Positions 21,265 to 32,254 of a stretch of 64,000 nucleotides of DNA are shown here, one piece after another. The DNA is taken from NCBI RefSeq assembly GCF_011388195.1, contig NZ_CP049990.1, positions 1,674,001 through 1,738,000 on the forward strand, in the 5' to 3' direction. The stretch's first letter is position 1, and the number at the start of each line of letters is the position of its first letter. The DNA is from Pusillimonas sp. DMV24BSW_D. Lineage in GTDB: Bacteria; Pseudomonadota; Gammaproteobacteria; Burkholderiales; Burkholderiaceae_B. The position numbers were made by a program, and so were the translations under genes. The notes below the pieces were generated by a model that was given only the letters and a program-made list of their open reading frames with translations, ran no database searches and was not told the origin of the DNA.

Positions 21265-21684
21265 CTAGAAGGGACGAATGAATACCATGATGAGAACCAG
21301 GGTAAGCAAAAGCACCGGTATTTCATTAAACCAGCGATAAAATTTTTCCGAGTGGGAATTGCGGTTTTGCTGGAAAAGCTGCAGATAGCGGTAGCAGACG
21401 CCGTGATACGCGAGCAGCAGAACGACGAGTCCCAGTTTCGCATGCATCCAGCCCTGGCCGCGCCCCAGGCCATAACCCAGGTAAAGCCACAACCCCAATA
21501 CCACCGCCGGAATCGCCAGAATCGTCATGAAGCGAAACAGCCGACCAGCCATACCGATTAATCGGGTGTGGGTATCCGGTGAATTGTGTTGCGCAAGGTT
21601 GACATAAATACGTGGCAAATAAAACAAGCCGGCAAACCAGGAGATGACAAATAGAACATGGAAGGTTTTAATCCAAAGCATCAT
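21265..21684 (-). CDS. hemJ: Protoporphyrinogen oxidase HemJ-like membrane protein
   Basis: A roughly 139-residue inner-membrane protein with four hydrophobic helices, starting MMLWIKTFHVLFVISWFAGL and containing YLPRIYVNLAQH. These match the HemJ family (older name: CopD-like/UPF0093), the heme-b-containing enzyme that oxidises protoporphyrinogen IX in heme synthesis in many proteobacteria. The start was set at ATG 21684, five bases after the proA stop; the longer open frame overlaps proA and has no similarity. It is likely co-transcribed with proA upstream and rlmL downstream. Confidence 0.88.
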   Translation of the reverse strand: MMLWIKTFHVLFVISWFAGLFYLPRIYVNLAQHNSPDTHTRLIGMAGRLFRFMTILAIPAVVLGLWLYLGYGLGRGQGWMHAKLGLVVLLLAYHGVCYRYLQLFQQNRNSHSEKFYRWFNEIPVLLLTLVLIMVFIRPF

Positions 21685-21689
21685 TTGTA

Positions 21690-22955
21690 TTAGCCGCGTA
21701 GCTGGCCGTCTCCGGTTAACACCCATTTCAATGTGGTTAAGCCTTCCAGCCCCACTGGGCCGCGCGCATGCATCCGGTTGGTTGAAATGCCAATTTCCGC
21801 CCCCAATCCGTACTCAAAGCCGTCAGCAAAGCAAGTGGGCAGGTTAACGTAAACAGAGCTGGAATCCACATAGCGCTGGAATTGGGTTGCCGCGCCGATA
21901 TGTTCGGTGACAATGGCTTCCGTATGGCCTGAACTGTAGTGGGCTATATGGTTTATTGCCTCATCTAGCGTGTTAACGACGCGAATGGCCAGGATAGGGG
22001 CAAGGTACTCGGTTTGCCAGTCTTCTTCGGTAGCTGCCGAGGCCTGTGGCACCAACGCTCGTGTTTTATCGCAACCTCGCAGTTCAACGCCTTTGCTGGT
22101 GAGCGTGTTCGCAATACGCGGCAAAACGGCCGGGGCGATATCTTCGTGCACCAAAAGTGTTTCCATTGCCCCGCACACCCCATAACGATACGTTTTTGCG
22201 TTTACAGCAATATCGTGGGCTTTATCCGGGTCGGCGGCTCGGTCGATATATACGTGGCAGTTTCCGTCCAGGTGCTTGAGCAGCGGTACTTTGGCTTCCG
22301 CCGCCAAGCGGGTAATAAGCCCTTTTCCGCCACGGGGAATAATAACGTCGATATAGTCGGTTAAGGTGATTAAACAGCCGACTGCGGCGCGATCAGTTGT
22401 ATCCACAACCTGTACAGCTTGTTCAGGCAAGCCGGCCTCTTTGAGGCCGGCTTGAATAATTTGACCCAGCGCACGGTTACTATGAAATGCTTCACTGCCG
22501 CCGCGCAAGATGGTGGCGTTGCCTGATTTCAGGCAAAGTGCCGCAGCATCAATGGTTACGTTAGGGCGCGATTCATAAATGATCCCTATAACCCCCAAAG
22601 GAACCCGCATTTGGCTCACACGCATGCCGTTTGGACGCGTGACCGTGGCTGTCTGGCTTCCTACGGGATCCGGCATGTCGGCTATTTGACGCAAACCCGT
22701 GATCATTGTTTGCAGCGCTTTGTCGGACAGCGTAAGGCGATCGAGCAGCGCGGGTGACAATTGATTTCGACGAGCTGTTTCGAGGTCTTTTGCATTCTCG
22801 TCTTGCAGCCACGTTTTTCGGCTTTCCAACTGGGTTGCCATACTGTGTAACGCGTGCGCTTTTGCTTGATCGGAGGCGACCATAAGTATGCGCGATGCTT
22901 TTCGTGCCTGTTGGCCCAGAAGATTGACGAGGTTGGCGATATCTTGATCTTTCAT
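21690..22955 (-). CDS. proA: Glutamate-5-semialdehyde dehydrogenase
   Basis: A 421-residue NADPH-dependent enzyme of proline synthesis reducing glutamyl-5-phosphate to the semialdehyde. Family segments are [26 protein letters not shown], the nucleotide region [10 protein letters not shown], the catalytic cysteine in [13 protein letters not shown] and the end [14 protein letters not shown]. Full length. It overlaps holA by 4 bases, continuing the compact leuS-lptE-holA-proA operon. No proB lies in the window. Confidence 0.97.
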   Translation of the reverse strand: MKDQDIANLVNLLGQQARKASRILMVASDQAKAHALHSMATQLESRKTWLQDENAKDLETARRNQLSPALLDRLTLSDKALQTMITGLRQIADMPDPVGSQTATVTRPNGMRVSQMRVPLGVIGIIYESRPNVTIDAAALCLKSGNATILRGGSEAFHSNRALGQIIQAGLKEAGLPEQAVQVVDTTDRAAVGCLITLTDYIDVIIPRGGKGLITRLAAEAKVPLLKHLDGNCHVYIDRAADPDKAHDIAVNAKTYRYGVCGAMETLLVHEDIAPAVLPRIANTLTSKGVELRGCDKTRALVPQASAATEEDWQTEYLAPILAIRVVNTLDEAINHIAHYSSGHTEAIVTEHIGAATQFQRYVDSSSVYVNLPTCFADGFEYGLGAEIGISTNRMHARGPVGLEGLTTLKWVLTGDGQLRG

Positions 22956-24031
22956 GCTGCTTGCCGGGGTGATTGATTAGGTTTTTTCGAGGTGGCCAAT
23001 GAGATACGTAACACGAGTCGGGCCAGCTCTTCCCATGGATCCGGCAAGCGGCCGCTTACGTTCAAGCCCTTGATCAGGCGGTCGATGTCGTGCGCGTGTT
23101 GAATCGATGCGGCCCATACCGCCGGCTTGACTGTTTCAAGAGCCCTCCGGGCGATCGTTTCGCGTTGCCCGAACAACCGATGGGTACGCATAAGCTCACT
23201 TAAGGGGTGGCCTTGTCGTACGGCAAGCGAAAGTCGTGAAAGGATCCGTATCTCGTCGGCAACAGCCCATAATACCAAAGGCAAGGCTTCTCCTTCGGCT
23301 TTCAGGCCTGACAATACTTTAAGCGCCCGCGCCGACTGTCCTGAAAGCATTGAGTCGCGCAGGCTGAAAACGTCATAGCGTGCGACGTTTAAAACGGCAC
23401 GTTCCACTTCAGAAGGGTCAAGCCGGCCTTCCGGATACAACAAACCGAGCTTCATGATTTCCTGATGTGCGGCCAGCAAGTTACCTTCCACACGATCGGC
23501 AATCCAGTGTTCCGTTGCGGTGTCGGTTGATTGATTCTGGCGTGCCAGGCGTCGACCAATCCATTGGGGCAAGTCGTGACGTTGAACAAGGGGTATTTCA
23601 ACCACGGTGGCTGATTGCCATAATGCGGTGGCCCATTTTGAGGCTCGGCCAGCTTTGTCGAGCCGAGGCAAGGACACAACGCAGGAAACCTCCTCGGCTC
23701 CGGCGTCGTTTTGGCGTTTTGCCAAGCTTATTAAAGCTTCGGCACCACTCTTTCCCGGTTTGCCGGTTGGAATCTGAATTTCAATCAGGCGACGGTCACC
23801 AAATAGTGAAAGATTCTGCATGGCACCATCAACTTCCGCCCAATCGCTGCGGGCGTCCATGACAAAACTGCTGCGCTCAGTATAAAGGGCGTTGCGCGCG
23901 GCCTGACGCAAGGCATCGGTTGCCTCGGTTACAAGCAAAGGCTCGTCGCCGGAAATGACGTAGAGTGCGTCGAGTGCGTTTGCTTTCTCCAGACTTTTGG
24001 AAAAAGTGTCGGGGTCAAGCCTGCGGGGCAT
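22952..24031 (-). CDS. holA: DNA polymerase III delta subunit
   Basis: A 359-residue clamp-loader subunit that opens the beta clamp. The start [40 protein letters not shown] matches the conserved N-terminal DNA_pol3_delta domain (split here: [14 protein letters not shown] is the key stretch), and [12 protein letters not shown] plus the C-terminal collar segment [10 protein letters not shown] also fit. Length is normal for the family (about 340-360). It is coupled to proA by a 4-base overlap and follows lptE by 18 bases. Confidence 0.95.
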   Translation of the reverse strand: MPRRLDPDTFSKSLEKANALDALYVISGDEPLLVTEATDALRQAARNALYTERSSFVMDARSDWAEVDGAMQNLSLFGDRRLIEIQIPTGKPGKSGAEALISLAKRQNDAGAEEVSCVVSLPRLDKAGRASKWATALWQSATVVEIPLVQRHDLPQWIGRRLARQNQSTDTATEHWIADRVEGNLLAAHQEIMKLGLLYPEGRLDPSEVERAVLNVARYDVFSLRDSMLSGQSARALKVLSGLKAEGEALPLVLWAVADEIRILSRLSLAVRQGHPLSELMRTHRLFGQRETIARRALETVKPAVWAASIQHAHDIDRLIKGLNVSGRLPDPWEELARLVLRISLATSKKPNQSPRQAA

Positions 24032-24049
24032 GGCGAAAATCTTTGACCG

Positions 24050-24727
24050 TTAATAAAAAGAACTGGTTGGATTCATGTTCGGCATACGCAGCAAATCGCG
24101 ATCGATGCCTAAGTCGTCATCCTGTACGGGCGCATTGTCATTTTGTACCTGGCTTTCATCAATAGGCAAGGTGTCTGCATTTTCGTACGCCTTCATGACC
24201 TCGGGTGAAGTGATACGGCGCACCATACGATCAATGAGACTTTGTTGCATTTCAACATACAACGAGCCAATTTCACCTTGTTTCGCCTGCAGTGCGCCGG
24301 AGTCGTAGGGAATCTCACGTGTTGTGCCGAGCGTGGTGGGTGCCAGCAAAATATGACCTTCGGCGTCGGTGAGCTGGAAGACAATGGTGACACTGAGCTC
24401 ATATACTTCTACTTGCCCTTCAACACTGATTGAAACCTCTTCGAGATCGCGTGTAAGCGAAAGTTGCGTTAAGTGCACTTGTGCTTCTTTCGGGTCTTCC
24501 ACAAAACGGGTGTTGGGTGACGTGGCGCGAATGACACGGCGCAGTTGCGCACCGAAAGCAGAGTTCTCGGCAATATTGGTGTACATCGTTTGAAACGGCA
24601 GAGGCGTTTGGCCCTTAAGGCGAAAGCCGCAGGCGGTTAAAAGCGCCAACAGCCCTACTGCAACGAGCCAGCGCAACGAGTGTCGCGCGGTAAAGACGGA
24701 CGAAGCGGGCAGGGCGGCATGATGCAT
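24050..24727 (-). CDS. lptE: LPS-assembly lipoprotein LptE
   Basis: A roughly 225-residue outer-membrane lipoprotein that plugs LptD and helps insert lipopolysaccharide. A signal peptide ends in the lipobox LLTAC with Cys33, directly followed by the family motif GFRLKGQTPLPF. A second clue is the position leuS-lptE-holA, conserved in proteobacteria. The C-terminal 40 residues are acidic and Asn/Asp rich (DESQVQNDNAPVQDDDLG). ATG 24727, 7 bases after the leuS stop, is used; the longer frame overlaps leuS. Confidence 0.93.
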   Translation of the reverse strand: MHHAALPASSVFTARHSLRWLVAVGLLALLTACGFRLKGQTPLPFQTMYTNIAENSAFGAQLRRVIRATSPNTRFVEDPKEAQVHLTQLSLTRDLEEVSISVEGQVEVYELSVTIVFQLTDAEGHILLAPTTLGTTREIPYDSGALQAKQGEIGSLYVEMQQSLIDRMVRRITSPEVMKAYENADTLPIDESQVQNDNAPVQDDDLGIDRDLLRMPNMNPTSSFY

Positions 24728-24734
24728 AGTGGTG

Positions 24735-27395
24735 TTATCCAACAATATTGACCAGTTTTCCAGGTACAACAATGATTCGTTTTACAGGGCGGCCTTCGAG
24801 AAAGCGACTGACGGCATCGTGCTGCGAAGCCAGTTGTTCGATTTCGGCTTTAGGGGCGCCATTTGCAACCTTCAGGCTGCCCCGAAGCTTGCCGTTAATT
24901 TGCACCATCAGTTCGATTTCATCGGCAATCAGCGCTTGTTCATCCACTTCCGGCCAAGGGGCATCGAGCAGGTCGCCAAAGTTCGCACTGTAACCCAGCT
25001 CCTGCCAAAGTTGCCAGGTAATATGGGGTACAACCGGATAGAGAACACGCAATAATATGCCCAGTGTTTCTGCCAAAGCCTGTTGCGCTGCGGGTGTGTC
25101 GGGCAGCTTGGCGCTTTCCAGTGTGTTCAGCATTTTCATGCAGGCCGATACCACCGTGTTGTACTGGATGCGTTGGTAATCGTAATCAGCCTGTTTCAAA
25201 AGGCCATGAATTTCGCGTCGCAGCGTTTGGCTGGTTTCGTCGGCGTTTGACCAGTTCGGTTGGCCGGCTTGCAAGCCTGCTTTAACCGAATTGTGCTGTG
25301 CGTGGGCAAAAAGCCACAGCCTGCGAAGAAACCGGTGTGCGCCGTCGACACCCGAATCGGACCATTCAAGAGTTTGTTCAGGCGGGCTGGCAAACATCAC
25401 GAATAAACGTGCAGTGTCTGCACCCATGGTGTCAATTAAGGATTGGGGGTCGACACCGTTGTTTTTCGATTTCGACATCGTGCCGATTCCGCCGTACTCA
25501 ATGGCTGAATTATCGGTCTTAAGGCGTGCGCCGGTGATGGCGCCTTTTTCGTCGTACTGGTTCTCGACCTCGTCGGGCCAGAAGTATTCGATGCCGCCTT
25601 GCGCATTCTTGCGGGAATAGATGTGATTGAGCACCATGCCCTGGCAGAGCAGCCGGGTAAAGGGTTCGCTGAATTTCACCAGCCCCAGGTCGCGCATGAC
25701 ACGCGTCCAGAAACGTGCATACAGCAAGTGCAACACCGCGTGCTCAATGCCGCCAATGTATTGGTCCATCGGCATCCAGTAATCATTGCGCTCGTCGACC
25801 ATGGCTTGATCGTTACCGGGTGAGGTGTAGCGCATGAAATACCATGATGAATCGACAAAGGTGTCCATGGTGTCGGTTTCGCGTCGCGCGGGCGCACCGC
25901 ATTTCGGGCATGAGCACGACAGGAAGGCCTCGTTCTTGGCCAGCGGATTACCCGTGCCGTCGGGGATGAGGTCGTCGGGCAAAACAACAGGCAGGTCTTG
26001 TTCGGGTACGGGAACTGGGCCGCAAGTATCGCAGTGGATAATGGGAATGGGCGTACCCCAGTAGCGCTGGCGGGAAATGCCCCAATCGCGCAGACGCCAG
26101 GTGGTTTGTTTTTCGCCCAGGCCTTTTGCTGAAAGGTCTTTGGCAATGGCATCCACCGCTTGCGCGTGGCCAAGTCCGTTATAAGGCGCTGAATTAACCG
26201 TTATACCCAGTTGTTTGTCGCCATACCATTCCTGCCAGTTGTCGGTGGAATACGCTTTCCCTTCGACTTCAATGACCGGTTTAATGGGCAGGTTGTACTT
26301 TTTGGCGAAGGCGAAATCGCGCTCGTCGTGTGCCGGTACGCCCATGACGGCGCCGTCACCGTAGCTCATGAGTACGTAATTTCCCACCCAGACATCGACA
26401 GGCTCACCGGTAAGCGGATGCTTTACCGTTAGCCCGGTTGGCATGCCCTCTTTTTCGCGCGTTGCAATTTCAGCTTCCGTTGTACCGCCTTGTTGGCAGG
26501 ATTCAATAAATGCAGCAAGCTTCGGGTTGGTAGCGGCGGCATGCTCGGCCAGAGGGTGCTCGGGCGCAACAGCGCAAAAAGTTACCCCCATGATGGTATC
26601 GGCACGTGTGGTGAACACGTACATGCGGCCGTCTTGAATCAACTCGTTATTTGCGTTGCGAATATCGTGCGTAAAGGCGAAACGCACGCCTTCACTTTTA
26701 CCGATCCAGTTTTCCTGCATTAAGCGAACGCGCTCGGGCCAGCCCGGCAAACCATTCTTCACCTGGTCAAGCAATTCGTCGGCATAGTCTGTAATACGCA
26801 GGTAGTAGCCGGGAATTTCGCGCTTTTCGACCGGTGCGCCCGAACGCCAGCCACGGCCATCGATCACCTGCTCGTTGGCTAAAACCGTTTGATCTACCGG
26901 GTCCCAGTTCACGACTTGTGTTTTGCGATACGCAATGCCTTTTTCCAGCATTTTCAGGAATAGCCATTGATTCCATTTGTAGTAGCTGGGGTCGCAGGCA
27001 CACATTTCGCGCGACCAGTCGATAGCCAGCCCCATTGCCTGCATTTGCTTCTTCATGTAGGCAATGTTGTCGTATGTCCATTTTGCAGGGGGAACCCCTG
27101 ATTTCATCGCGGCGTTTTCCGCCGGCATGCCGAAAGCGTCCCAGCCCATTGGCATCAGTACGTTGTAACCGCGCATACGCAATTGCCGCGCCATCATGTC
27201 GTTGATGGTGTAGTTACGTACGTGGCCCATGTGGAGTTTGCCGCTGGGGTAGGGCAGCATGGAGCAGGCGTAGAATTTTGGCTTGGGTTCGCCATTCTTG
27301 TTCTTGGCATGTTCCGTTACACGGTAGGCGTCTTGCTGTTGCCACTTTGCCTGTGCGGCCGCTTCAACTTCGGTGGGGTTGTATCGTTCCTGCAT
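24735..27395 (-). CDS. leuS: Leucyl-tRNA synthetase
   Basis: An 886-residue class I aminoacyl-tRNA synthetase. Visible features are the HIGH-type motif as [15 protein letters not shown], the editing domain ([21 protein letters not shown]), a zinc-like segment with paired cysteines ([19 protein letters not shown]) and the KMSKS-type motif as [15 protein letters not shown] 27395 ([11 protein letters not shown]) is the family start; an upstream in-frame ATG would add 47 residues with no similarity and would lie upstream of the -10 element. It heads the leuS-lptE-holA-proA-hemJ-rlmL series. Confidence 0.97.
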   Translation of the reverse strand: MQERYNPTEVEAAAQAKWQQQDAYRVTEHAKNKNGEPKPKFYACSMLPYPSGKLHMGHVRNYTINDMMARQLRMRGYNVLMPMGWDAFGMPAENAAMKSGVPPAKWTYDNIAYMKKQMQAMGLAIDWSREMCACDPSYYKWNQWLFLKMLEKGIAYRKTQVVNWDPVDQTVLANEQVIDGRGWRSGAPVEKREIPGYYLRITDYADELLDQVKNGLPGWPERVRLMQENWIGKSEGVRFAFTHDIRNANNELIQDGRMYVFTTRADTIMGVTFCAVAPEHPLAEHAAATNPKLAAFIESCQQGGTTEAEIATREKEGMPTGLTVKHPLTGEPVDVWVGNYVLMSYGDGAVMGVPAHDERDFAFAKKYNLPIKPVIEVEGKAYSTDNWQEWYGDKQLGITVNSAPYNGLGHAQAVDAIAKDLSAKGLGEKQTTWRLRDWGISRQRYWGTPIPIIHCDTCGPVPVPEQDLPVVLPDDLIPDGTGNPLAKNEAFLSCSCPKCGAPARRETDTMDTFVDSSWYFMRYTSPGNDQAMVDERNDYWMPMDQYIGGIEHAVLHLLYARFWTRVMRDLGLVKFSEPFTRLLCQGMVLNHIYSRKNAQGGIEYFWPDEVENQYDEKGAITGARLKTDNSAIEYGGIGTMSKSKNNGVDPQSLIDTMGADTARLFVMFASPPEQTLEWSDSGVDGAHRFLRRLWLFAHAQHNSVKAGLQAGQPNWSNADETSQTLRREIHGLLKQADYDYQRIQYNTVVSACMKMLNTLESAKLPDTPAAQQALAETLGILLRVLYPVVPHITWQLWQELGYSANFGDLLDAPWPEVDEQALIADEIELMVQINGKLRGSLKVANGAPKAEIEQLASQHDAVSRFLEGRPVKRIIVVPGKLVNIVG

Positions 27396-27431
27396 GGTCT
27401 TTGTATGGGTTGGTATAAGTGCAAACCCCAC

Positions 27432-27437
27432 ATTATA
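27432..27437 (-). promoter_or_regulatory. -10 element of the leuS promoter
   Basis: On the minus strand a perfect TATAAT lies about 36 bases before the leuS ATG; the -35 region is weak. This placement supports the shorter leuS start. Confidence 0.5.
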
Positions 27438-27503
27438 GGGTGCATGTCGGGCTTGCGTTTCAGAAGAGTGCAAAAGGCATTGGCCGGCATTGCCGGATAT
27501 AAA

Positions 27504-27527
27504 AAAACCCTGCCGGGGCAGGGTTTT
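27504..27527 (-). terminator. Rho-independent terminator after rpmG
   Basis: AAAACCCTGCC pairs with GGCAGGGTTTT around two bases, followed on the minus strand by a T-run. It ends the rpmB-rpmG unit before leuS. Confidence 0.88.
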
Positions 27528-27546
27528 CAGGGCCAAGCTTCAGGGC

Positions 27547-27714
27547 TTATTTAAGCTTGGTTTCCTTGTAGTCCACATGTTTGCGCGCGACCGGATCAAA
27601 TTTCTTGATGAGCATTTTCTCGGGCATGTTGCGCTTGTTCTTGGTGGTGGTATAGAAGTGGCCCGTGCCGGCGGTGGACTCGAGCTTGATCTTTTCGCGA
27701 ATACCTTTAGCCAT
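27547..27714 (-). CDS. rpmG: 50S ribosomal protein L33
   Basis: A 55-residue basic protein read from the sequence (start [18 protein letters not shown], end DYKETKLK). The pattern [13 protein letters not shown] and the [17 protein letters not shown] tail identify bacterial L33 in its cysteine-free form, so it should not need zinc. It lies 28 bases after rpmB on the same strand, the usual rpmB-rpmG pair, and ends before a terminator. Confidence 0.97.
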   Translation of the reverse strand: MAKGIREKIKLESTAGTGHFYTTTKNKRNMPEKMLIKKFDPVARKHVDYKETKLK

Positions 27715-27742
27715 GATAAGTTTCCTTTACGCTAGCAATAAG

Positions 27743-27979
27743 TTAAACCGCTTCGCCGCGTGCGCGGAGGTCGGCCAGAACGGCGTCGATGCCGTTTTTG
27801 TCGATAGTGCGCAGGGCGTTGGTGCTGACACGCAGGCGCACCCAGCGGTTTTCACTTTCAACCCAGAAACGACGTGTTTGCAGGTTGGGAAGAAAACGAC
27901 GCTTGGTTTTGTTGTTAGCGTGTGAAACATTGTTGCCCACCATTGGGCCTTTGCCTGTAACTTGGCATACGCGTGCCAT
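27743..27979 (-). CDS. rpmB: 50S ribosomal protein L28
   Basis: A 78-residue basic protein beginning [20 protein letters not shown], the standard L28 opening, with [13 protein letters not shown] and the [15 protein letters not shown] segment. Complete and of normal length. It heads the rpmB-rpmG unit. Its upstream 170-base gap before the efflux gene is AT-rich and presumably holds the promoter, though I see no clean -35/-10 pair. Confidence 0.97.
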   Translation of the reverse strand: MARVCQVTGKGPMVGNNVSHANNKTKRRFLPNLQTRRFWVESENRWVRLRVSTNALRTIDKNGIDAVLADLRARGEAV

Positions 27980-28150
27980 AATTTTGCCCCTTTTCTACCT
28001 GACCTTGTTCTTTTACCGGGCCGCACTTTCAGGCCGTGGCAACTGCGTTCTACAAGGCTTGTAGCAATAAAGTAGTAATTAAGTAAAACCGAAAAATTCG
28101 AAAGTTATTTCAACTAAGCCTGCTATTCTAATACGAAAAGTGTATTTATA

Positions 28151-29338
28151 TCAAGCGGTTTTAGCGGGCGGACTAAACGCCATTCGACCTGAAAGCCAGG
28201 AAAATGCCGCACTGATCAGCAAGAGCCCCATCATGGGTAATGCCGTATCGGTGTGCCATGCACTAATCGCAAGCCCGGCCATCGTTCCGCAAAGCATTTG
28301 AATTGTACCCATTAAGGCCGATGCCGACCCCAGTCGCTTGCCCTGGTGATTCAGCGCAAGCGCCCCCGAATTCGGGAGAACGAAACCCTGGCTGGCCATA
28401 AATGCCATGAGGCACACCATGAACAGCCACAAGTTCAAAACCCCTGCCAACGTAAGCGCAACCCCTATAAGCGCGACAATAACAATACTGTTTTGCGCCA
28501 GTTTGAGCAATTTTTCTGGACTGTGGCGGTTTAGCAGCCGCGCGCTAAGTTGCGACATGGCGATAAGTGACGCTGCGTTCAGACCGAACAGAAAGCCGAA
28601 ATATTCGGGGTCGACTCCATAAACATCGATTAGCACTCTGGGTGAACCTGCTATGTAGGTAAACAACCCGGCAGAGCCAAACCCGCCCGCCAGTGAGTAA
28701 AACATAAACTGTCGATGCTGCAGCAGTGCCCAGTAATTGCGCCCGATATTGCGAATGTTAAGCGGGATCTGCTTTTCTACGGGGAGTGTTTCCCGCATAT
28801 GGCGCGCAGCGGCGTAAACAAGCAAAGCGCCGCACACCACCATAATGACGAAAATGCCACGCCAGCCGCCGATAAACATGACTTGGGCACCAAGAATGGG
28901 CCCCAGAATGGGGGTGACGCCCATGATCAAAATCAATAAGGAAAGTGCTTTTGAGGCATCACGCGTTTCCAGATTGTCGCGAATGACTGCGCGGGGAATG
29001 ACCATGCCGGCGGCCCCACCAAAGGCCTGAACAATGCGTAAGAGAGTGAGATGAGTGACATCGTTTGTGAAGGCGCAACCAATGGATGCCAGGGTGAAGA
29101 GGGTAACGCCGAAGATCAGGGGCTTTTTGCGGCCAAATCGATCGGCAACCGGGCCGTAGGCCAATTGCGCCAGTGAAAGGCCGAAAAGGTAACTGGCCAG
29201 TGTTCTTTCCACCTCGCCTTGGGAAGCACCCAGCCCTTGTGCGATGTTGGGAAACGCCGGGAGATACATGTCGATGGCAAGAGGCCCCAGGGCGGTCAGG
29301 GCGCCCATGAGCAGTAGCCATCCAGGAATATTCATCAT
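28151..29338 (-). CDS. Bcr/CflA family multidrug efflux MFS transporter
   Basis: A 395-residue inner-membrane transporter with about twelve hydrophobic segments. LGPLAIDMYLPAFPNIAQ near the start and GPVADRFGRKKPL between helices 2 and 3 are typical of the Bcr/CflA drug:proton antiporters (bicyclomycin, chloramphenicol and related efflux). Motif C-like GVTPILGPILGAQV is also present. The substrate is not predictable. It is divergent from the cyclopropane-fatty-acid synthase gene, with a 249-base gap. Confidence 0.9.
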   Translation of the reverse strand: MMNIPGWLLLMGALTALGPLAIDMYLPAFPNIAQGLGASQGEVERTLASYLFGLSLAQLAYGPVADRFGRKKPLIFGVTLFTLASIGCAFTNDVTHLTLLRIVQAFGGAAGMVIPRAVIRDNLETRDASKALSLLILIMGVTPILGPILGAQVMFIGGWRGIFVIMVVCGALLVYAAARHMRETLPVEKQIPLNIRNIGRNYWALLQHRQFMFYSLAGGFGSAGLFTYIAGSPRVLIDVYGVDPEYFGFLFGLNAASLIAMSQLSARLLNRHSPEKLLKLAQNSIVIVALIGVALTLAGVLNLWLFMVCLMAFMASQGFVLPNSGALALNHQGKRLGSASALMGTIQMLCGTMAGLAISAWHTDTALPMMGLLLISAAFSWLSGRMAFSPPAKTA

Positions 29339-29587
29339 AATTCAACTTTACTGAAGGCAGGTCGTGCGAGCGGACGTGCATTCAAAAGTCGTCAGTGTAA
29401 TAGAAATTGAAATGCTAATGTAAGTGAAATTTAGTTAACATGAAGAAAATGGCCGTGCGGCACGTTTCGTACTCGATATGACGGAATAATGCTAAATTGA
29501 CGGCACAAAAAAGAAGCGTGGTGAAGAATGCCGCGTCGAGGATATGTATCTAGACTTGTTTTTGTTTGTTTACATAGGGAGCGGAGT

Positions 29588-30844
29588 GTGAGTTCGGTTT
29601 TGTCGATGGTAGAAAAAAAACTGGCGGCGTTGCCTGTCTCAGTGCAAATGCAATTGCCGGGTGGTGAAACAGTTGGGGCCTCAAACCCGGAAATGAAACT
29701 AATCGTCAAAGATCGTGCGACGTTAGTGAATTTTGCCACCGGCCAGGCCGGAAATTTGGGTGAGGATTATGTAGAGGGCCGCTTCGTGGTTGAGGGCAGT
29801 ATGCGCAACCTGATGAAAATTGCGGCGGCGATTCTGGATCAAAACCCTGTTGATGCGGCCAAAGGGAACTGGTTAACGGCGCTGCTCCGGCACTTGGTGT
29901 CTATTCGTCGCCACTCGACAGCCCGCGACGCTGAACAAATTCAGTTCCATTATGATTTGTCCGACGAATTTTACGCGCTTTGGCTGGATCCTCGTCGTGT
30001 GTATTCGTGCGCATATTTCCGCGAGCCCGATATGACACTGGCGCAGGCGCAAGAGGCCAAACTCGACCACATCTGCCGCAAACTTGATTTGAAAAGCGGT
30101 GAGCGTTTTCTTGATATCGGCGCCGGGTGGGGTGGTTTGTTGCTTTGGGCGGCCGAGAATTACGGTGTTGACGCCACTGGTATCACCTTATCGAAAAATC
30201 AACATGCTCATGTGAATCGTTTGATAGAGGAAAAAGGTTTGAGCGGGCGCGTACGCATGAATTTGCTCGATTACCGCGATCTCGACGAGTCCCGGCCATA
30301 CGACAAGATTGCGTCCGTTGGCATGTTCGAACACGTCGGGCGGGCGCAACTGGAAGCGTATTTTGCAAAACTTCGTCGTTTGCTGGCACCCGGCGGCTTG
30401 ATTATGAATCATGGCATTACCGCAGGTGGCGTATATAACGCCGAAGTGGGCGCTGGCATGGGACGCTTTATTGAAAAATATATTTTCCCCGGCGGTGAGC
30501 TCACCCACATCAGCAATGAGCTGGCCAAGATTGCGTTAAGTGGCCTGGAGGATGTCGACGTTGAAAATTTGCGTCCGCATTATGCGCGTACCTTGTGGCA
30601 CTGGAGCGACACGCTGGAGGCGAATCTGGATGCCGCGCGTAAAACCCTGAAGCCGGGCGAGCAGGGCGATAAGTCTTTGCGTGCTTATCGCATTTATCTG
30701 GCCGGTTGTGCGTTGGGCTTTGAACAGGGCTGGATTGCCTTGCATCAGGTTTTGTTAAAGCATAAGGCGACCGGGCGTCACGATGAACTTGATTATCCCG
30801 CCGATGAGGCCTACCCGTGGCGTCGCAATTATATTTATCGGTAA
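29588..30844 (+). CDS. cfa: Cyclopropane-fatty-acid-phospholipid synthase
   Basis: A roughly 418-residue SAM-dependent enzyme that adds a methylene bridge across unsaturated phospholipid acyl chains, typically in stationary phase or acid stress. Landmarks: QFHYDLSDEFYALWLD, YSCAYFREPDMTLAQAQ, the SAM site FLDIGAGWGGLLLWAAENYG, ITLSKNQHAH, and the region ASVGMFEHVGR. GTG 29588 is chosen because AGGGAG lies about 8 bases upstream; ATG 29528 would add 20 residues and ATG 29606 would remove six, so the exact start is uncertain. The upstream gap holds no clear promoter pair. Confidence 0.93.
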   Translation: MSSVLSMVEKKLAALPVSVQMQLPGGETVGASNPEMKLIVKDRATLVNFATGQAGNLGEDYVEGRFVVEGSMRNLMKIAAAILDQNPVDAAKGNWLTALLRHLVSIRRHSTARDAEQIQFHYDLSDEFYALWLDPRRVYSCAYFREPDMTLAQAQEAKLDHICRKLDLKSGERFLDIGAGWGGLLLWAAENYGVDATGITLSKNQHAHVNRLIEEKGLSGRVRMNLLDYRDLDESRPYDKIASVGMFEHVGRAQLEAYFAKLRRLLAPGGLIMNHGITAGGVYNAEVGAGMGRFIEKYIFPGGELTHISNELAKIALSGLEDVDVENLRPHYARTLWHWSDTLEANLDAARKTLKPGEQGDKSLRAYRIYLAGCALGFEQGWIALHQVLLKHKATGRHDELDYPADEAYPWRRNYIYR

Positions 30845-30847
30845 TAT

Positions 30848-32254
30848 TCAATGTCTAAACTGGTTCTGGTATTGGCGCACGATGCGCCCGTACCAGAATT
30901 TCAGCAAGATTGCTGATAAGCCCAGCCCCAGTGCGGCCATGAACCAAAGGCTGCCGGCCCCAACCGGGGCGCCGGGCATAAGAATATCCAGCAGGGGTTG
31001 AAGTGCGCCTTTCCAGGGGCCGAAGCCCAGCAGCCAGCCGCCAACCAAACCAAAAACGGTCAGCGCCACCACTTGCATGATCAGTGGCACAACCGCAACC
31101 TTATACGCTCGCAACAAGTAGGTCATGATGCATTGCATGGCATCACAGAAAAGAAATAGCGGCAGTATCGTTAACAGGGTTAAAGCGACAGCGGCCACCT
31201 TGGTATCATCTGTATAGGCCGACACAATCAAGTCGCGGAAAACCAGAATGAGTACAACAGTCAGGCTGGCGCCCATGACGACGACGGCCAACCCGGCCCG
31301 CCCGGTTAACAGGGCCCGATGCGGTGCTTGTGCTCCGATCGCTTGAGCGGTCAGTGACGCTGATGCAATACCGATCGCCATGGGCAGCATGTAACATAGC
31401 GCGGCCAGGTTCGCCATAATCTGATGCCCCCCCGTTACGAACATGCCTTCCCGGGCAACCAGCAAAGCCATGAATGTGAAGGCACAGACTTCAACCAGGT
31501 ATGAGCCACCCATCGGCAAGCCCAGGCGCAACAGCGATTTAAGTTCCGCCCAGTCGGGGCGTCCCAGCCTTAATTGAAAGGGCTTGAAGAATGGGTCATG
31601 TGTGATGACCCATAATCCAATGACTAAAGTCATCCAGGCGACAATGGCTGAAGACAGACCTGCGCCGACGGCACCCAACGCAGGCATTCCGAATTTGCCG
31701 AAAATGAAAATCCAGTTGAACAATGCTTTGAAACCGACACTGACCAGGTTGATTGTCATGACAATTTTGGGTCGTGATACGGCGGTGCCCAGGCAATAGA
31801 TAGTACGAAAAAGCAGGCTCGCGGGAAGCGCAATAATTAACATGCGCAAGTACCATGTTACGCCGTTTCGCACTTCAGGTTCGATCGTGCCCGAGAACAT
31901 CAGCCACAGGTTGGGGGAAAACAGCGCGATGCTGCCGACACCGGCCAGACCGAAGGAAAGCCAAACGCCTTGCCCCCATGCATGCCCTACCCGGGCAGGC
32001 TGGCGGGCACCGAAATATTGGCCGATGATAGGGATAAGTGCATGAACCACGCCCATCAACCCAATGAAAACTGTTAAATAAATGGAGACGGATAATGCCA
32101 TCGCCTGAAGGTCGGCGGCGCTTGCGTGTCCGACCATGGTGGTGTCCAGTACACCGAATGCAATGCCCGCCCAGGCACTGATGAGAACCGGCCAGGCTTG
32201 TTTAAGTGTTTCCTTGATATAGAAAAACAAAGAATGCGTGCCGGGGTTGTTCAT
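30848..32254 (-). CDS. MATE family efflux transporter (NorM-like)
   Basis: A 468-residue inner-membrane protein with twelve predicted helices, opening IKETLKQAWPVLISAWAGIAFGVLDTTMVG, the standard MATE helix 1 (key stretch: GVLDTTMVGHASAADL). The second half repeats the fold. Members export cationic drugs with Na+ or H+. It overlaps the upstream GT39 gene by 4 bases, so both are translationally coupled; a role in moving a lipid-linked or glycosylated product is conceivable but speculative. It converges on cfa with only 3 bases between the two stop codons. Confidence 0.92.
   Translation of the reverse strand: MNNPGTHSLFFYIKETLKQAWPVLISAWAGIAFGVLDTTMVGHASAADLQAMALSVSIYLTVFIGLMGVVHALIPIIGQYFGARQPARVGHAWGQGVWLSFGLAGVGSIALFSPNLWLMFSGTIEPEVRNGVTWYLRMLIIALPASLLFRTIYCLGTAVSRPKIVMTINLVSVGFKALFNWIFIFGKFGMPALGAVGAGLSSAIVAWMTLVIGLWVITHDPFFKPFQLRLGRPDWAELKSLLRLGLPMGGSYLVEVCAFTFMALLVAREGMFVTGGHQIMANLAALCYMLPMAIGIASASLTAQAIGAQAPHRALLTGRAGLAVVVMGASLTVVLILVFRDLIVSAYTDDTKVAAVALTLLTILPLFLFCDAMQCIMTYLLRAYKVAVVPLIMQVVALTVFGLVGGWLLGFGPWKGALQPLLDILMPGAPVGAGSLWFMAALGLGLSAILLKFWYGRIVRQYQNQFRH

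Noticed and set aside
24735..27536. Long leuS reading frame starting at 27536
   Set aside because: The extra 47 residues lie upstream of a TATAAT at 27432-27437 and have no family similarity; [11 protein letters not shown] at 27395 is the normal LeuRS start.
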